Counted from the first letter of the stretch, positions 16,994 to 26,367 are shown. The stretch is 50,949 nt of DNA from Ralstonia sp. ASV6 (GCF_016429285.1 NZ_JAELUI010000021.1:1-50949); one strand, 5' to 3'. Notes: generated by a model from the letters alone, not told the origin. Program-made: numbers and translations.

Positions 16994-17671
16994 CTAAGGC
17001 TTGAACGTAAGAACAATCGTTCTGCTGCCAACCTGCCCAGGCTTCTCCAAGGGCAACGGAGACGAGCGCTCTATCGCCTTGAGCACCGCGTCATCGTAGG
17101 TCGTCACGCCGCTGGATTTTTGCAGCGTGGCGCGCAATACCGCGCCGTCTGGACCGAGCAACACCCTGACCACCGCGCTGATGTCACTTGGCAGGTTGCC
17201 ATCCGAGACCAAGAGGTTTGACCTCACCTTGGCACGCACCTTTTCAGCGTACGCAAGCGTTGCCGCTGACAAGTCCGGGGATAAGGCTGCCGTGCGAATG
17301 GTGGCGCCGTCCGTGCTGAAGACAAAGGGCTTTGAGAAGGAGACGCGCATCGCATGACCCGTTTCAGGGTCTTTGAACGGCGCACACCTGGTCGACTGAA
17401 CGGCATGCAGCGCGACCCCGTCAAGCAGGGCATTGCCGGAAGACTCGCTGACCTTCGCTTCCGAGACCGTCCCATCCGCCTCGATGACGGCAGAGACAAC
17501 GACCCGGCCTTCGGCCCGCGCTCGTCGAGCTTCAGCCGGATAGACCGGTGGAGGCTCGTTGCATCCGCTGGTAGGCGCCTTGACCTCCGCCAGCGGTAGC
17601 GGTGGTGTGGCGCATCCCGTCAGCAGTACAAACGGCACGATGCAAGCCAGTCGCTGCATGCGATACGACAT
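16994..17671 (-). CDS. Lipoprotein with two TonB/TolA C-terminal-like domains
   Basis: The 225-residue protein has a strong GGGGGG ribosome binding site. A lipoprotein signal ends at LLTGC (Cys near 19). A first TonB-C domain covers about 38-115 (PPVYPAEARRARAEGRVVVS, then IEADGTVSEAKVSESSG and LLDGVALHAVQS). A second, closer to TolA, covers about 145-225 (DGAVLRATLQKSSGVTTYDD, then AVLKAIERSSPLPLEKPG). TonB-C domains normally bind outer-membrane transporters, but this protein lacks the membrane anchor and Pro-rich spacer of true TonB. A periplasmic lipid-anchored role is likely. No ExbB/ExbD genes are near. Confidence 0.85.
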   Translation of the reverse strand: MSYRMQRLACIVPFVLLTGCATPPLPLAEVKAPTSGCNEPPPVYPAEARRARAEGRVVVSAVIEADGTVSEAKVSESSGNALLDGVALHAVQSTRCAPFKDPETGHAMRVSFSKPFVFSTDGATIRTAALSPDLSAATLAYAEKVRAKVRSNLLVSDGNLPSDISAVVRVLLGPDGAVLRATLQKSSGVTTYDDAVLKAIERSSPLPLEKPGQVGSRTIVLTFKP

Positions 17672-17950
17672 GAATCCCCCCAGTTCTTTGGCCCGGCATC
17701 TGTCTGATTGCTTTGCGCTGCGACTGGAATCCTAGCCGAAGCATGTGACAACGCCACTCAGGGGAGTCTTTGCCTATTCACAAGGCGCTGAGTTCGGTGT
17801 CTTCACTCGCTGCCGTATCAATCCCATCCGAAAACGTTGACGCCACCCATGCAGCAAAACCCCCACACCAACTTTTGATCGACTGTCCTCTGCGCGTGTA
17901 ACCATGGACAATCGCCTTCGAATCCCGCCCCGCGAACCTGCAGCTTAGGT

Positions 17951-19297
17951 ATGACAGAAAAAAATCCCTCGGAGACCGCTCGGCACGCCCTCAAGCTGCT
18001 GGCCTCACGCAGGTTGCCTCCCACGCCAGACAACTTTGCCTCGATCTACCACGAAATTGCCGGCAGCAAGCCCAGCCTCCACGCCCACGAAGCGGAGCGG
18101 ATGGCGCTGGTGCGGGAGTTGTGCGAACAGCTCGCACGCACGGTTGAGTACTGCTTGCCGGCGCTGGGCGATGACAACACGACGATCGGCCCCTCGGCGC
18201 GGGTGCTGATCAAGGCCTGCCGCTCAGACTCGGAAACCCTTGGCAGCCTGAACACCAAGCTGGCGACGTTCAACCAGCGGCTGTCCCTGGCGGCGGTAGA
18301 TCAGAACGAGATCCGCAAATCGTTGCTGAATCTGCTGCAGCTTGTGTTTGAGAACATTGGCGAGCTATCGCTTGATGACCGCTGGCTGCGCGGGCAGATC
18401 GAAGCCTTGATGAAGGCCAGCGAGGCCCCCGTGAGCCTGCGCCGGCTGGAAGACGTGCGCCGGCGCCTCAAAGAGGTGATCCAGAAGCAGGGCGCGTTGA
18501 AGGCGAAGTCGCTCGAAGCCCAGGAAGAGATGAAGTGGCTGCTGGCGTCCTTTCTGGAGCGGCTGTCTTCGGCAGCGGAAAGCTCGGGCGAGCACCACCG
18601 CCAGATGGAGGCGTGCATCAAGAAGATCGAATCGGCCCGCACGATCTCCGACATTGCACCCGTGATCCAAGACGCGCTGGCGGCCACCCGTTGGATGTCC
18701 TTGGTTTCAGCACGCCATCACGAAGAGCTGTCAGCCATGAAAAAGCGGGCAGAAGAGGCCGCGGCCGAAGTGGCGCGGCTGCATCAGGCGCTCGACCTGG
18801 CATCGGCATCGGCGCGTCATGACTTGCTGACCGGCGCGCTCAATCGCAAGGGTCTGGAAGAAGCACTGGCGCGCGAGGTTGCCCGCGCCGCGCATCTGAA
18901 ATCTGCGCTGTCCATCGCCTTCCTCGATATCGACAACTTCAAGTCGATCAACGATGCGCATGGGCATAGTTTTGGCGACGATGCTCTCTCGCATCTGGCC
19001 CAGGTCGCGCGCGAAGCAATGCGCCCCCAAGACACGCTCGCGCGCTTTGGTGGCGAGGAGTTCGTCATCCTGATGCCCGATACGTGCCTGGAAGACGGCG
19101 TGCAAGCCATCGTGCGGCTCCAGCGCGCGCTGACTCAACGCTTCTTTGTTGCCGGCAATACGCGGCTCTTCGTTACGTTCTCTGCGGGTGTGGCGGAACT
19201 CGCCAAGGATGAAGCGCCCATGGACGCCATCCAGCGGGCCGATCGTGCCATGTACGAGGCCAAGCGTACGGGGAAGAACAAGGTTGTTGGGGCGTGA
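17951..19297 (+). CDS. Diguanylate cyclase (GGDEF) with helical N-terminal region
   Basis: The 448-residue protein has a long alpha-helical N-terminal part (about 1-280) with coiled-coil stretches and no membrane helix, then a GGDEF domain (about 285-445). The domain shows DLLTGALNRKGLEEA, FLDIDNFKSINDAHGH and the active-site GGEEF. An RxxD inhibitory site (RPQD) lies five residues before GGEEF, so product inhibition by c-di-GMP is expected. No EAL domain is present. The start at 17951 is the first Met after an AGGT sequence. The N-terminal sensor type is not recognised. It diverges from the TonB-C lipoprotein gene. Confidence 0.93.
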   Translation: MTEKNPSETARHALKLLASRRLPPTPDNFASIYHEIAGSKPSLHAHEAERMALVRELCEQLARTVEYCLPALGDDNTTIGPSARVLIKACRSDSETLGSLNTKLATFNQRLSLAAVDQNEIRKSLLNLLQLVFENIGELSLDDRWLRGQIEALMKASEAPVSLRRLEDVRRRLKEVIQKQGALKAKSLEAQEEMKWLLASFLERLSSAAESSGEHHRQMEACIKKIESARTISDIAPVIQDALAATRWMSLVSARHHEELSAMKKRAEEAAAEVARLHQALDLASASARHDLLTGALNRKGLEEALAREVARAAHLKSALSIAFLDIDNFKSINDAHGHSFGDDALSHLAQVAREAMRPQDTLARFGGEEFVILMPDTCLEDGVQAIVRLQRALTQRFFVAGNTRLFVTFSAGVAELAKDEAPMDAIQRADRAMYEAKRTGKNKVVGA

Positions 19298-19437
19298 GGC
19301 GTCGGGTGGGCACGTGCCTTGCACACGTCTTAGATGGATCGCCTCTCTTCGTCAGGTAGCCGGTACGCGGGTTGCGTGTGTCACAAGAAACGCATGCGTT
19401 TGATTTGCAGGTCAGCAATCCCTTCAGGGGCGATCCA

Positions 19438-20004
19438 ATGAGTCTTGAGGCACGCCTAGTGACCATTACGCGGCAGTCACCCTGGTTTTTCTCTGCGCTT
19501 GTCGCTGCCCGCAATCTACAACTCGATTCGTGGTGCATCGGGGCTGGTGCCGTTCGCAATCTTGTCTGGGACGCGCTTCACGCGTTCAGTTCGCCCTCTG
19601 CTCTGGCGGACCTCGATTTGGCGTACTTTGATGAGAGCGATCTTTCGCCCCAGCGAGAGCGCGACATTCAACGTCAGCTCGTTGCGACACACCCATGTGT
19701 GCAGTGGGAAGTGGCCAACCAGGCGGCCGTACATACCTGGTTTCAAGCCACCTTCGGATACGCCGTGCGGCCTCTTGTGTCGCTTGAAGACGCGGTGGGC
19801 TCATGGCCCGAGTGCGCCACATCGGTAGGGCTCACGCTCAATGCAGACGACTCGATCACCGTCATTGCTCCTCACGGCCTTGATGATCTTTTTGGCATGG
19901 TCATCCGCCGAAACCCCGCCCGTGTGAGCTTCGAAACCTATCGGGAGCGCATTGCGCAGAAACGCTACACCGAACGCTGGCCCCGGGTGACCATCGTCGC
20001 CTGA
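19438..20004 (+). CDS. Nucleotidyltransferase family protein (COG3575-like)
   Basis: The protein has 188 residues when started at MSLEARLVTI, which has AGGGG 7 nt upstream. Family features are LQLDSWCIGAGAVRNLVWD near the N-terminus and ADLDLAYFDESDLS, where the two Asp would bind metal. A C-terminal stretch NPARVSFETYRERI precedes a basic end. This matches small nucleotidyltransferase-fold proteins of unknown substrate. No partner gene is evident; the next gene converges on it. Confidence 0.82.
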   Translation: MSLEARLVTITRQSPWFFSALVAARNLQLDSWCIGAGAVRNLVWDALHAFSSPSALADLDLAYFDESDLSPQRERDIQRQLVATHPCVQWEVANQAAVHTWFQATFGYAVRPLVSLEDAVGSWPECATSVGLTLNADDSITVIAPHGLDDLFGMVIRRNPARVSFETYRERIAQKRYTERWPRVTIVA

Positions 20005-20111
20005 GCATGTGGTCTATCAGTTCTGTGGATACGGGAATGTCTGTTCTTGGCCGGACAGTCGGCACTGACGATCGGCGCCAACACGCCCAGGCTCCAGCGC
20101 CAGTCATCGAT

Positions 20112-20435
20112 TTACGCTTGCCACACCGCGTACCCTTCCTCGCGCAAACCGATCGCCAGCTCCACTTCCATCTCCCGCGCCGCTTCGTAAGGCATCGGGT
20201 TGAAGCACTCGTATAGCTCCGGCATCAGACGCAAGCCATACTCCCGCACAAACCGGTTCGCTTTCAGCCCTGCCTTGTGTTTGTCAAAGCGCACGTCCGG
20301 CGACTGTCCTGTCATGCCCACATAAACGCAAGGCTTGTCACCCAGGTAGTCGGGATTTGCTCTCATGAAGCGCGCTTCGGCCAGCACTTGCCGCGAGAGT
20401 TCGACAACGTAGACGTGGTGGTGATGACGAGGCAT
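20112..20435 (-). CDS. Small GIY-YIG family protein (107 aa)
   Basis: I choose the start MPRHHHHVYVVEL because the GIY-YIG core begins directly after it; no clear ribosome binding site is seen. The core has HVYVVEL, then KPCVYVGMTGQSPDVRFDKH and a Glu in REMEVELAIGLREEGYAV. Length is typical of short stand-alone GIY-YIG proteins of Burkholderiales. These are predicted endonucleases of unknown role. It differs strongly from the GIY-YIG protein of the cassette at 15.3-15.8 kb, so the two are not recent copies. Confidence 0.75.
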   Translation of the reverse strand: MPRHHHHVYVVELSRQVLAEARFMRANPDYLGDKPCVYVGMTGQSPDVRFDKHKAGLKANRFVREYGLRLMPELYECFNPMPYEAAREMEVELAIGLREEGYAVWQA

Positions 20436-20683
20436 TGAAGAAGTCTTCAACAGCGAAGCAGCGGACGGTGAGCATAGATCGTAGCGCTCGGGCATTTCTT
20501 CGGCCACTGCGAGCTGAGCGTCGGGGCCCGGAATGCCCTTAGTGCACCGTTTCCCAACAGCGGAAGCAGGATGATGAGTGGCCGAATTTGGCCGATAGAG
20601 AACGCTCAGCCCCAGGGGCCAAACGGAGGACTTGATACGAGCCTTGGACCTCCTGTCCTTCGGCATTGAGTTGTCTACAGTTC

Positions 20684-21247
20684 TCAGTGGATGTTGCGGA
20701 TAACAAGGAAGAGCAAGCCGGCAACGGCCAGTCCTGCTGCGAATCCCGCAAACACTGCTCGGCTGCGAAGCCACGTCGGGCCAAGGGCCAACGGCGAAAG
20801 GTGGGCAACTATCTGACTGCGTCCGTTGCCGATGTCGCCAATGTGTTTTGCAACGGTCTCAAGGGTGGACAAGAATCGTTCGCCGCCAGTCGAGTCACCA
20901 TCAATCGTTGCTTTCCAGAGATTCACGCGGGCGTGGAGGAGCCCATCACTCCATTCGATAGCCCACGCATAGTTCTTGAGCAGCGTATCCAGAGCACTGC
21001 ACAGTTCGCTGTCTGCGGCGATGGCTTGAACAAGGCTGGGCGCTTGTTTTCCGTACGCAAAAAGCCCAGGGCGGATTTCTACTTTCGTCAGATAGGACAG
21101 CGGATTGACCAGTCGCGCTTTCTCTTTTGCATAGAACCCCACGTCAACGTGTTTGGTGCATGCGACCGGGATAGTCGCGACCTCAAGTGCTCGCGAACGA
21201 AATATAGAAACGTTGCGTTGCCGAGCCATTTCGTCGAGTGAAAGCAT
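20684..21247 (-). CDS. Hypothetical protein with C-terminal membrane anchor
   Basis: The 187-residue protein has no recognisable domain. Its only clear feature is a C-terminal hydrophobic helix (about 163-184, AVFAGFAAGLAVAGLLFLVI) followed by RNIH, typical of a tail-anchored protein whose soluble part faces the cytoplasm. Codon use looks normal for the region. The 248-bp gap between it and the small GIY-YIG gene (20436-20683) shows nothing recognisable. Function unknown. Confidence 0.6.
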   Translation of the reverse strand: MLSLDEMARQRNVSIFRSRALEVATIPVACTKHVDVGFYAKEKARLVNPLSYLTKVEIRPGLFAYGKQAPSLVQAIAADSELCSALDTLLKNYAWAIEWSDGLLHARVNLWKATIDGDSTGGERFLSTLETVAKHIGDIGNGRSQIVAHLSPLALGPTWLRSRAVFAGFAAGLAVAGLLFLVIRNIH

Positions 21248-21495
21248 ACGGAGCCGCCTCCTGAGCAGGACTCAATGGGATTCATATTACTGAACGTCAA
21301 CTCTTGGCTGCGGATTCAACCGGTCGATGCAACGTATTGATGGCCGCTCTCAAGCTGAAATCGGTCAGTCGCTAAGGCGCGGCGCACACCCAGCATGGCT
21401 GCAACACACGTCCATACAGCCACTTCAAACGCCACATGTCACGTCAGGTGGCGTGTAGAGTCAGCGCACTCCGCCCACGACCTACGCGACACGCC

Positions 21496-22488
21496 ATGAC
21501 TACATCGCGCCTTCCGGCAGCGCCCAGCCAACTGGTGCTTGAACACGGCCTGCCTGCGTTTGGCATGTATGAGGGGATCGTGGAACAGCTGGACTGGCAG
21601 CCGCTGCAAACCACGCTCTACCAGCGGCTGACCCGCAAGCTGCATCACAAGCGTTGGCAATATGCCGCAATTGCGCATCCGGATTACTTCATCGGTGCGG
21701 CGATTGTTGACGTGGGTTGGACTGGCACAGCGTTCGCCTACCTGTTCGACCGGCAACGCCGGAAAGTTGCTGGTGCGACAAGTGCAAATGGATTGCCGGG
21801 TCTGTCGGCAAAGATGGAAGACCGCGCTTTTGGTCACGCGTCTTTCACGGCGGGAAGTTGCCGCATGGCCTTCCAGCGCAAACGCGATGCCCTGACCCTG
21901 ACCATTCAGTCACCCAAGCTGCGGCTGGCGGCAGACATCCAACTGGCTGGCATGCCACCAGTGCTGGCATCCATTGCCCCCGCCAATTGGCTCGCGCACT
22001 CAACGCACAAGAGCGGCGGGCTGAGGGTCAGTGGCACCGCCGATTGCCCGGACAAACGCTATGGGCTGGATGGCGCCGTGGCATCGCTGGATTACTCGAA
22101 CGGCCTGCTGGCGCGGGAAACGCATTGGCGCTGGGCCAGCGCGCACAGTCGTGACATGGGCTTCAACCTGCAGCAGGGCTATATGGGGGATGCCGAAAAC
22201 GCCGTGTGGCTGCATGGCAAGCTGATCCGAGTCGGCGCGGTCGAATTTGAATTCGACGCGAAGCAGCCGCTGCAACCGTGGCACATCCGCAGCACCAATC
22301 GTCAGGTAGACCTGACATTCACGCCGGAAGGCGCGCGCAGCGAGAACAAAAACCTGCTCATCGCTGCCAGCCGCTATATCCAGCCGATCGGCCATTTTGA
22401 TGGCGAGATTGTGGATCCGGACACTGGCATCCGGCATGCCGTGCAGGGGCTGCCCGGCGTGACGGAAGACCACACCTCGCGCTGGTAA
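21496..22488 (+). CDS. DUF2804 domain protein
   Basis: The 330-residue protein begins MTTSRLPAAPSQLVLEHGLP, chosen over an upstream ATG at 21436 because the DUF2804 match starts here; no strong ribosome binding site is visible. Family features include KRWQYAAIAHPDYFIGAAIV, YSNGLLARETHWRWASAH and NAVWLHGKLIRVGAVEFEFD. The fold is thought to be beta-rich and lipocalin-like, and the biochemical role is unknown. There is no signal peptide. It converges on the serine hydrolase gene with a 15-bp gap. Confidence 0.85.
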   Translation: MTTSRLPAAPSQLVLEHGLPAFGMYEGIVEQLDWQPLQTTLYQRLTRKLHHKRWQYAAIAHPDYFIGAAIVDVGWTGTAFAYLFDRQRRKVAGATSANGLPGLSAKMEDRAFGHASFTAGSCRMAFQRKRDALTLTIQSPKLRLAADIQLAGMPPVLASIAPANWLAHSTHKSGGLRVSGTADCPDKRYGLDGAVASLDYSNGLLARETHWRWASAHSRDMGFNLQQGYMGDAENAVWLHGKLIRVGAVEFEFDAKQPLQPWHIRSTNRQVDLTFTPEGARSENKNLLIAASRYIQPIGHFDGEIVDPDTGIRHAVQGLPGVTEDHTSRW

Positions 22489-22503
22489 GGCAGCCGATTC
22501 GCT

Positions 22504-23748
22504 TCAGCGCGCAAACCGCTCCACAACACCGCGCCACAACGCGTCCCGCTCTGCGCCCAGATGGGCACCACTCGCATCGCCCGATGCGTCCTGCCCCACC
22601 GCAAGGTGGACCATGGTCAGCCTGGATTGCGGGTCCACGTAGATTGCCTGCCCGTGGATGCCCAGCAGCACGAACCGCCGTGCGTCTCCGGGGAGGAGCC
22701 AGACCTGAAAGCCGTAGCCGTAATAGTGGCTACCGTGATAGACCATCTGCCCGGGGCGAAACGGATCAGGCTGGCGCGATGCGTCCGTCATGTTCAACAG
22801 GAAGTCGCGCGGCACCACTTGCCGAGCTTGCACCACACCATCGTTGGCAAGCATGGCCCCGAGGCGGGCGTAGTCGCGCGCCGTTGCGTTGAAGCCGCCT
22901 TGCGCAAATACAGATCCATCGGATTGGCGCACAAGATAAGTCGCCTTGGATTGCGCGCCCATCGGCTTCCATAGTTTTTCATCCACGAAGTCGCACAGGC
23001 TGCGCTGCGTGGCTGCCTGGAGTACCAGTCCCAAGACTTCGGTTTGCGCTCCCGCGTAGTTGAAACGCGTACCGGGCGGATCGGCACGCTCGCTCACCTG
23101 TGCGGCCGCCGCAAGCACCCCTTGGTTGGCTGCCGTCTTGAGAAATCGCGCTCGATCGTCATTGGGGGTGTAGTCCTCCACATACTTTGCGCCGGAGGCC
23201 ATGCGCAGCAGATCGACAATGCGCGTTGCACCGTACAGGGTGCCGACAAGCCCGGGCACGTATTGGTCGGCGCGGTCCTCCAGCGAGTGCAGGCTTCCGT
23301 CCTCCAGCGCCTTGCCGACCGCGAGCGCAACCAGCGTCTTGGCCATCGAGTTGGACAGCATGCGCATGTCTTGCGTGCGGTCGTAGCCGTAGTGTTCCGC
23401 CAGGATGGTGCCGTCCTGAACAATCAGAACGGCGGTCGCACGCTGATGCTGCATGTAGTCCGCCAGCGTGTAGTCACCGCCACGAAAGCGATACCGGAAG
23501 TCGGCTTCCTTCTCTGCGATCTTGAGCGGCACCGGTTTGTCAGCCGGCGCAAGTTCGCAGGACGGTGAGAGCCGGTCCATGCCGCTAAAGGAACCCACGA
23601 TGTAAGGGGCCTCGTGGATACGCGCGGCGCTTGGCGCCAACGGATAGCCTTGCTTCTGGCCCAGCAGGTCTTCATCGGGGGATGCCGTAGCGATGCTGCA
23701 GCAGGCGAGAAGCCCGCACGCAGCGGCATAGCGTTGGCGTGTCTTCAT
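22504..23748 (-). CDS. Beta-lactamase-fold serine hydrolase (class C / EstB-like)
   Basis: The 414-residue protein starts at MKTRQRYAAACGLL, giving a signal peptide to about residue 23 (SIATAS). The catalytic SxxK is in LSNSMAKTLVALAVG, and the Tyr motif is FNYAGAQTEVLG (YAG in place of YxN). A possible third motif is GIHGQAIYV. This suits periplasmic esterases or peptidases of the serine beta-lactamase superfamily more than a true beta-lactamase. It lies 70 bp after the epoxide-hydrolase-like gene on the same strand, so the two may be cotranscribed. The substrate is unknown. Confidence 0.87.
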   Translation of the reverse strand: MKTRQRYAAACGLLACCSIATASPDEDLLGQKQGYPLAPSAARIHEAPYIVGSFSGMDRLSPSCELAPADKPVPLKIAEKEADFRYRFRGGDYTLADYMQHQRATAVLIVQDGTILAEHYGYDRTQDMRMLSNSMAKTLVALAVGKALEDGSLHSLEDRADQYVPGLVGTLYGATRIVDLLRMASGAKYVEDYTPNDDRARFLKTAANQGVLAAAAQVSERADPPGTRFNYAGAQTEVLGLVLQAATQRSLCDFVDEKLWKPMGAQSKATYLVRQSDGSVFAQGGFNATARDYARLGAMLANDGVVQARQVVPRDFLLNMTDASRQPDPFRPGQMVYHGSHYYGYGFQVWLLPGDARRFVLLGIHGQAIYVDPQSRLTMVHLAVGQDASGDASGAHLGAERDALWRGVVERFAR

Positions 23749-23818
23749 GAACGGAGTGGAGTTTGGTTTGCCGGGCGCGTGAACATCAGGCGGAATCCGC
23801 ATCAGTGCCGATCCGGCG

Positions 23819-24727
23819 CTACTGCGCGAGGAACTTCACGATCGCGCTCACGGTGGCTTGCGGCTGCTCTTCCATCAACCAATGCCCGGCATTGGGAACA
23901 ACCAGCTCTTGCACATTGGTGGCGGCATTGCGCATGACGATCGCTTCGTTCTGGCCGAAGGACTTTTCACCGCCGATGGCCAGCACCGGCATGGTCAGCT
24001 TGGTCGCGAGCGATTTCTGGTTGTCTTCCGCGTCTTGCGGAATCGACAGGAACTGCGCGAAAGCAGAGTGCATGGCGCCGGGCTTTGCATAGAGGCGCGC
24101 ATAGTGCACCCGTGTTGCCTCGTCGATCTTCGTGCGGTCTCCGGCAAATTCATTCCAGAACCGGTCCAGATAGATCCGCTCGCGGCCTTTCACCAGACGC
24201 TCCGCATCGGGGCCGCCAAACGAGAAGTGCCAAAGGGCAGGCGAGCGGACGATCTGTTCCCACGGGGGGACGCCCGGCACCGGAGCATCCATCACGACCA
24301 GCCGCGTCGTCTTGTCCGGATAGCGCGCTGCATACGCGAAGGCAACCATGGTGCCGATGTCGTGGCCAACCACGTCGGCCTGATCGATGTTCAGGTGCGT
24401 CAGCACGGCCCGGATGTCACCTGCCTGCGTGCGTTTGTCGTAGCCGCCGTCAGGGTGCGACGACAACCCCATGCCACGCAGATCCGGAACCACCACGGTG
24501 TGGGTGCGTGCCAGCTCGGTGGCCAGCGGCGCCCACATGTCGCCCGTGTCGCCAAAACCGTGCAGCAAGACCACCGCCGGCCCGCTGCCGCACACACGCA
24601 CAAACAGGGTCGCCCCGTCGGTCTGGATGTTCTGGTGGCGGCAGCCCGGCGGATACGGCTTCACCTGTGCCTGCACAACGGGCGTCATGGCCAGCATGAA
24701 TGCAATGGCTGCAAACAGTTTTCGCAT
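23819..24727 (-). CDS. Secreted alpha/beta hydrolase, epoxide hydrolase / dehalogenase type
   Basis: The 302-residue protein has a Sec signal peptide (about 1-20, VVQAQ). Oxyanion motif LLHGFGDTGDMW; nucleophile Asp in VVGHDIGTMVAFAYA, where esterases would have Ser; GGEKSFGQ region; catalytic His in NAGHWLMEEQP. An Asp nucleophile is the hallmark of epoxide hydrolases and haloalkane or fluoroacetate dehalogenases. The secreted location suggests detoxification or processing of external compounds. It is the likely first gene of a pair with the serine hydrolase. Confidence 0.88.
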   Translation of the reverse strand: MRKLFAAIAFMLAMTPVVQAQVKPYPPGCRHQNIQTDGATLFVRVCGSGPAVVLLHGFGDTGDMWAPLATELARTHTVVVPDLRGMGLSSHPDGGYDKRTQAGDIRAVLTHLNIDQADVVGHDIGTMVAFAYAARYPDKTTRLVVMDAPVPGVPPWEQIVRSPALWHFSFGGPDAERLVKGRERIYLDRFWNEFAGDRTKIDEATRVHYARLYAKPGAMHSAFAQFLSIPQDAEDNQKSLATKLTMPVLAIGGEKSFGQNEAIVMRNAATNVQELVVPNAGHWLMEEQPQATVSAIVKFLAQ

Positions 24728-24930
24728 GATTTGTTCTCTGGGGAGGAATGCCGGTGTCGATCAGGAAATGGCACGCTGACTCTGCTCGGGCCGTATGACA
24801 GTGCGCTACGCAAACCTCACCAAGCGTAGTACGCGCCATGCATGGTGCAAGGATGAAAGAGAGGGGGGTTGCCGTGTTCAGAGCGGCGTCGATATTCACA
24901 TGCCTGATCGAACGACTCGCCCCATAGCGG

Positions 24931-25205
24931 GTTTATAGGTTTACTTCTTTATGTATACAGATAGTAGTAATAGATAACGGTGGATAAGTTCTGTGGATAA
25001 GTACCAAAAGCGCTTTTGGATCAATGGCTTGCAGAACGGAAAACTCATCGGACAGCGTGTGCTGTTGCGTGGATGAGTCCGGGCGATCGCATCAGGCACC
25101 GTCGCCACGGTTGGAAGTTGTTCCTGCGCTGTGGACACGCTAACCCCGGAGAGCCAACACGCTTTTCCCTGGGGTTATTCACAGGTGGGGGTGGAGTTGT
25201 CCACA
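24931..25205. other. Origin-like block: AT-rich stretch, DnaA-trio-like triplets, DnaA boxes, palindrome
   Basis: From left to right: an AT-rich stretch (24931-24960), TAG/TAA triplets (24962-24973, on the minus strand CTATTACTACTA), DnaA-box variant GGTGGATAA (24979-24987), consensus box TGTGGATAA (24992-25000) 13 bp on, the perfect 16-bp palindrome CCAAAAGCGCTTTTGG (25004-25019), then TTATTCACA (25175-25183) and TTGTCCACA (25197-25205). Box, triplets and AT-rich DNA follow the order described for bacterial origin-unwinding modules. No dnaA, rpmH or repA lies nearby. The rest of the 24728-25289 gap holds no gene. Confidence 0.6.
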
Positions 25206-25289
25206 GAGGGGTTCGGCAAACCGTCGTGATGCGGCCGGGACAGGTACCATTCCGCTCGCTCGACCACCCCTGCGTTAATCGATACTCCA

Positions 25290-26291
25290 ATGACACCGAT
25301 CTCTGCCATTCGTCCAGGCGTAGCACTCGCCATTGCATTGCTGACAGCAACCAGCGCACACGCGGCCAGCTTCGATTGCGGCGCGGCGCGTAGTCCCATC
25401 GAGCACGCCATCTGCAATGACACCCAACTCTCTGCGCTCGACAGTGAGCTGGCAAATGCGTATCGCGCCGCGTTGAACAAACATGGTGCCGACACCGATG
25501 CGTTGAAGGCTGGGCAGCGAGAATGGCTGAAGCAACGTGCGCTGCCGTCTGGCGAGATCGATGTCGCGGTGCTGAAGACCACGTATCGCGCGCGCATTGA
25601 TGAACTGCAATCGCAACCGGAATTCCCGAGCTCGAGCGCAGCGGTTGATGGTCCGGTCTTTTCAATGAAGCACATCGCGAAGCAACATGATTTTGTGCTG
25701 CGCATGCTGGAGGCGTGCCCGGAGAGCAATGCAGACAGGGATGCAACCTGTGAAGGGCCTGCCCAGTTGCTCATCTATGACAAGGGCCAACGGGCGGTGC
25801 GCCAGACCATCAATCTGCCGGCGGTCTTTGTCACGCTACCGCAAGGGGGCAAAGGGCCGCTGGTCAACTCGGCCCGGCTCTATGACTACCAGGGCGTCAT
25901 CAACGTGGGCGATTTCAACTTTGACGGCCAGGAAGACTTCGGCATCCAGACGGGCAACAACGGCAGCTACGGTGGCCCGAGCTACGACATCTATCTGTTC
26001 AACGCGCGTACGCAGCGCTTTGTCCGCAACAGCGAGATGACGGAGCTGATCCTCGAGACGCTCGGGTTCTTTGAGGTCGACGCCAAGAACAAGCGTCTAC
26101 GCACGTGGGCGAAGAGTGGTTGCTGCTATCACGAGCGCACCGTGTACGCCGTCGAACGAGATGTGCCTGTCGCCATCGAGCGCCGTATTGATGACGCACA
26201 GGGTGGCGGTGACAAGATGAAGGTCACCGTGGAAACGCTCGTGAATGGCAAGTGGCGCAGCAAGGTGCATTACGAGCCGATGCCGAAGTGA
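25290..26291 (+). CDS. Secreted two-domain protein: LprI-like (DUF1311) + XAC2610-like
   Basis: The 333-residue protein has a signal peptide (about 1-26, SAHAA). Residues about 28-105 match the LprI N-terminal/DUF1311 fold: FDCGAARSPIEHAICNDTQL, SALDSELANAYRAALNK and GQREWLKQR. The C-terminal part (about 125-330) resembles XAC2610-type proteins and contains a calcium-loop-like DFNFDGQEDF and GGPSYDIYLFN. Family knowledge: LprI of mycobacteria inhibits lysozyme, and XAC2610 is an immunity protein for a secreted lysozyme-like effector. Periplasmic protection against muramidases is therefore a reasonable inference. It lies between two DnaA-box clusters. Confidence 0.8.
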   Translation: MTPISAIRPGVALAIALLTATSAHAASFDCGAARSPIEHAICNDTQLSALDSELANAYRAALNKHGADTDALKAGQREWLKQRALPSGEIDVAVLKTTYRARIDELQSQPEFPSSSAAVDGPVFSMKHIAKQHDFVLRMLEACPESNADRDATCEGPAQLLIYDKGQRAVRQTINLPAVFVTLPQGGKGPLVNSARLYDYQGVINVGDFNFDGQEDFGIQTGNNGSYGGPSYDIYLFNARTQRFVRNSEMTELILETLGFFEVDAKNKRLRTWAKSGCCYHERTVYAVERDVPVAIERRIDDAQGGGDKMKVTVETLVNGKWRSKVHYEPMPK

Positions 26292-26367
26292 GTTGCCCGT
26301 AGCGGGCAAGAATGCCAATCGCTGATACCCCACACAGATGTCGCAGTGTGATCCGGCTGGAAGAATG

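Noticed and set aside
22504-23748. Antibiotic-resistance beta-lactamase
   Set aside because: SxxK is present but the Tyr motif and third motif differ from class C enzymes; a general serine esterase/peptidase is more likely.
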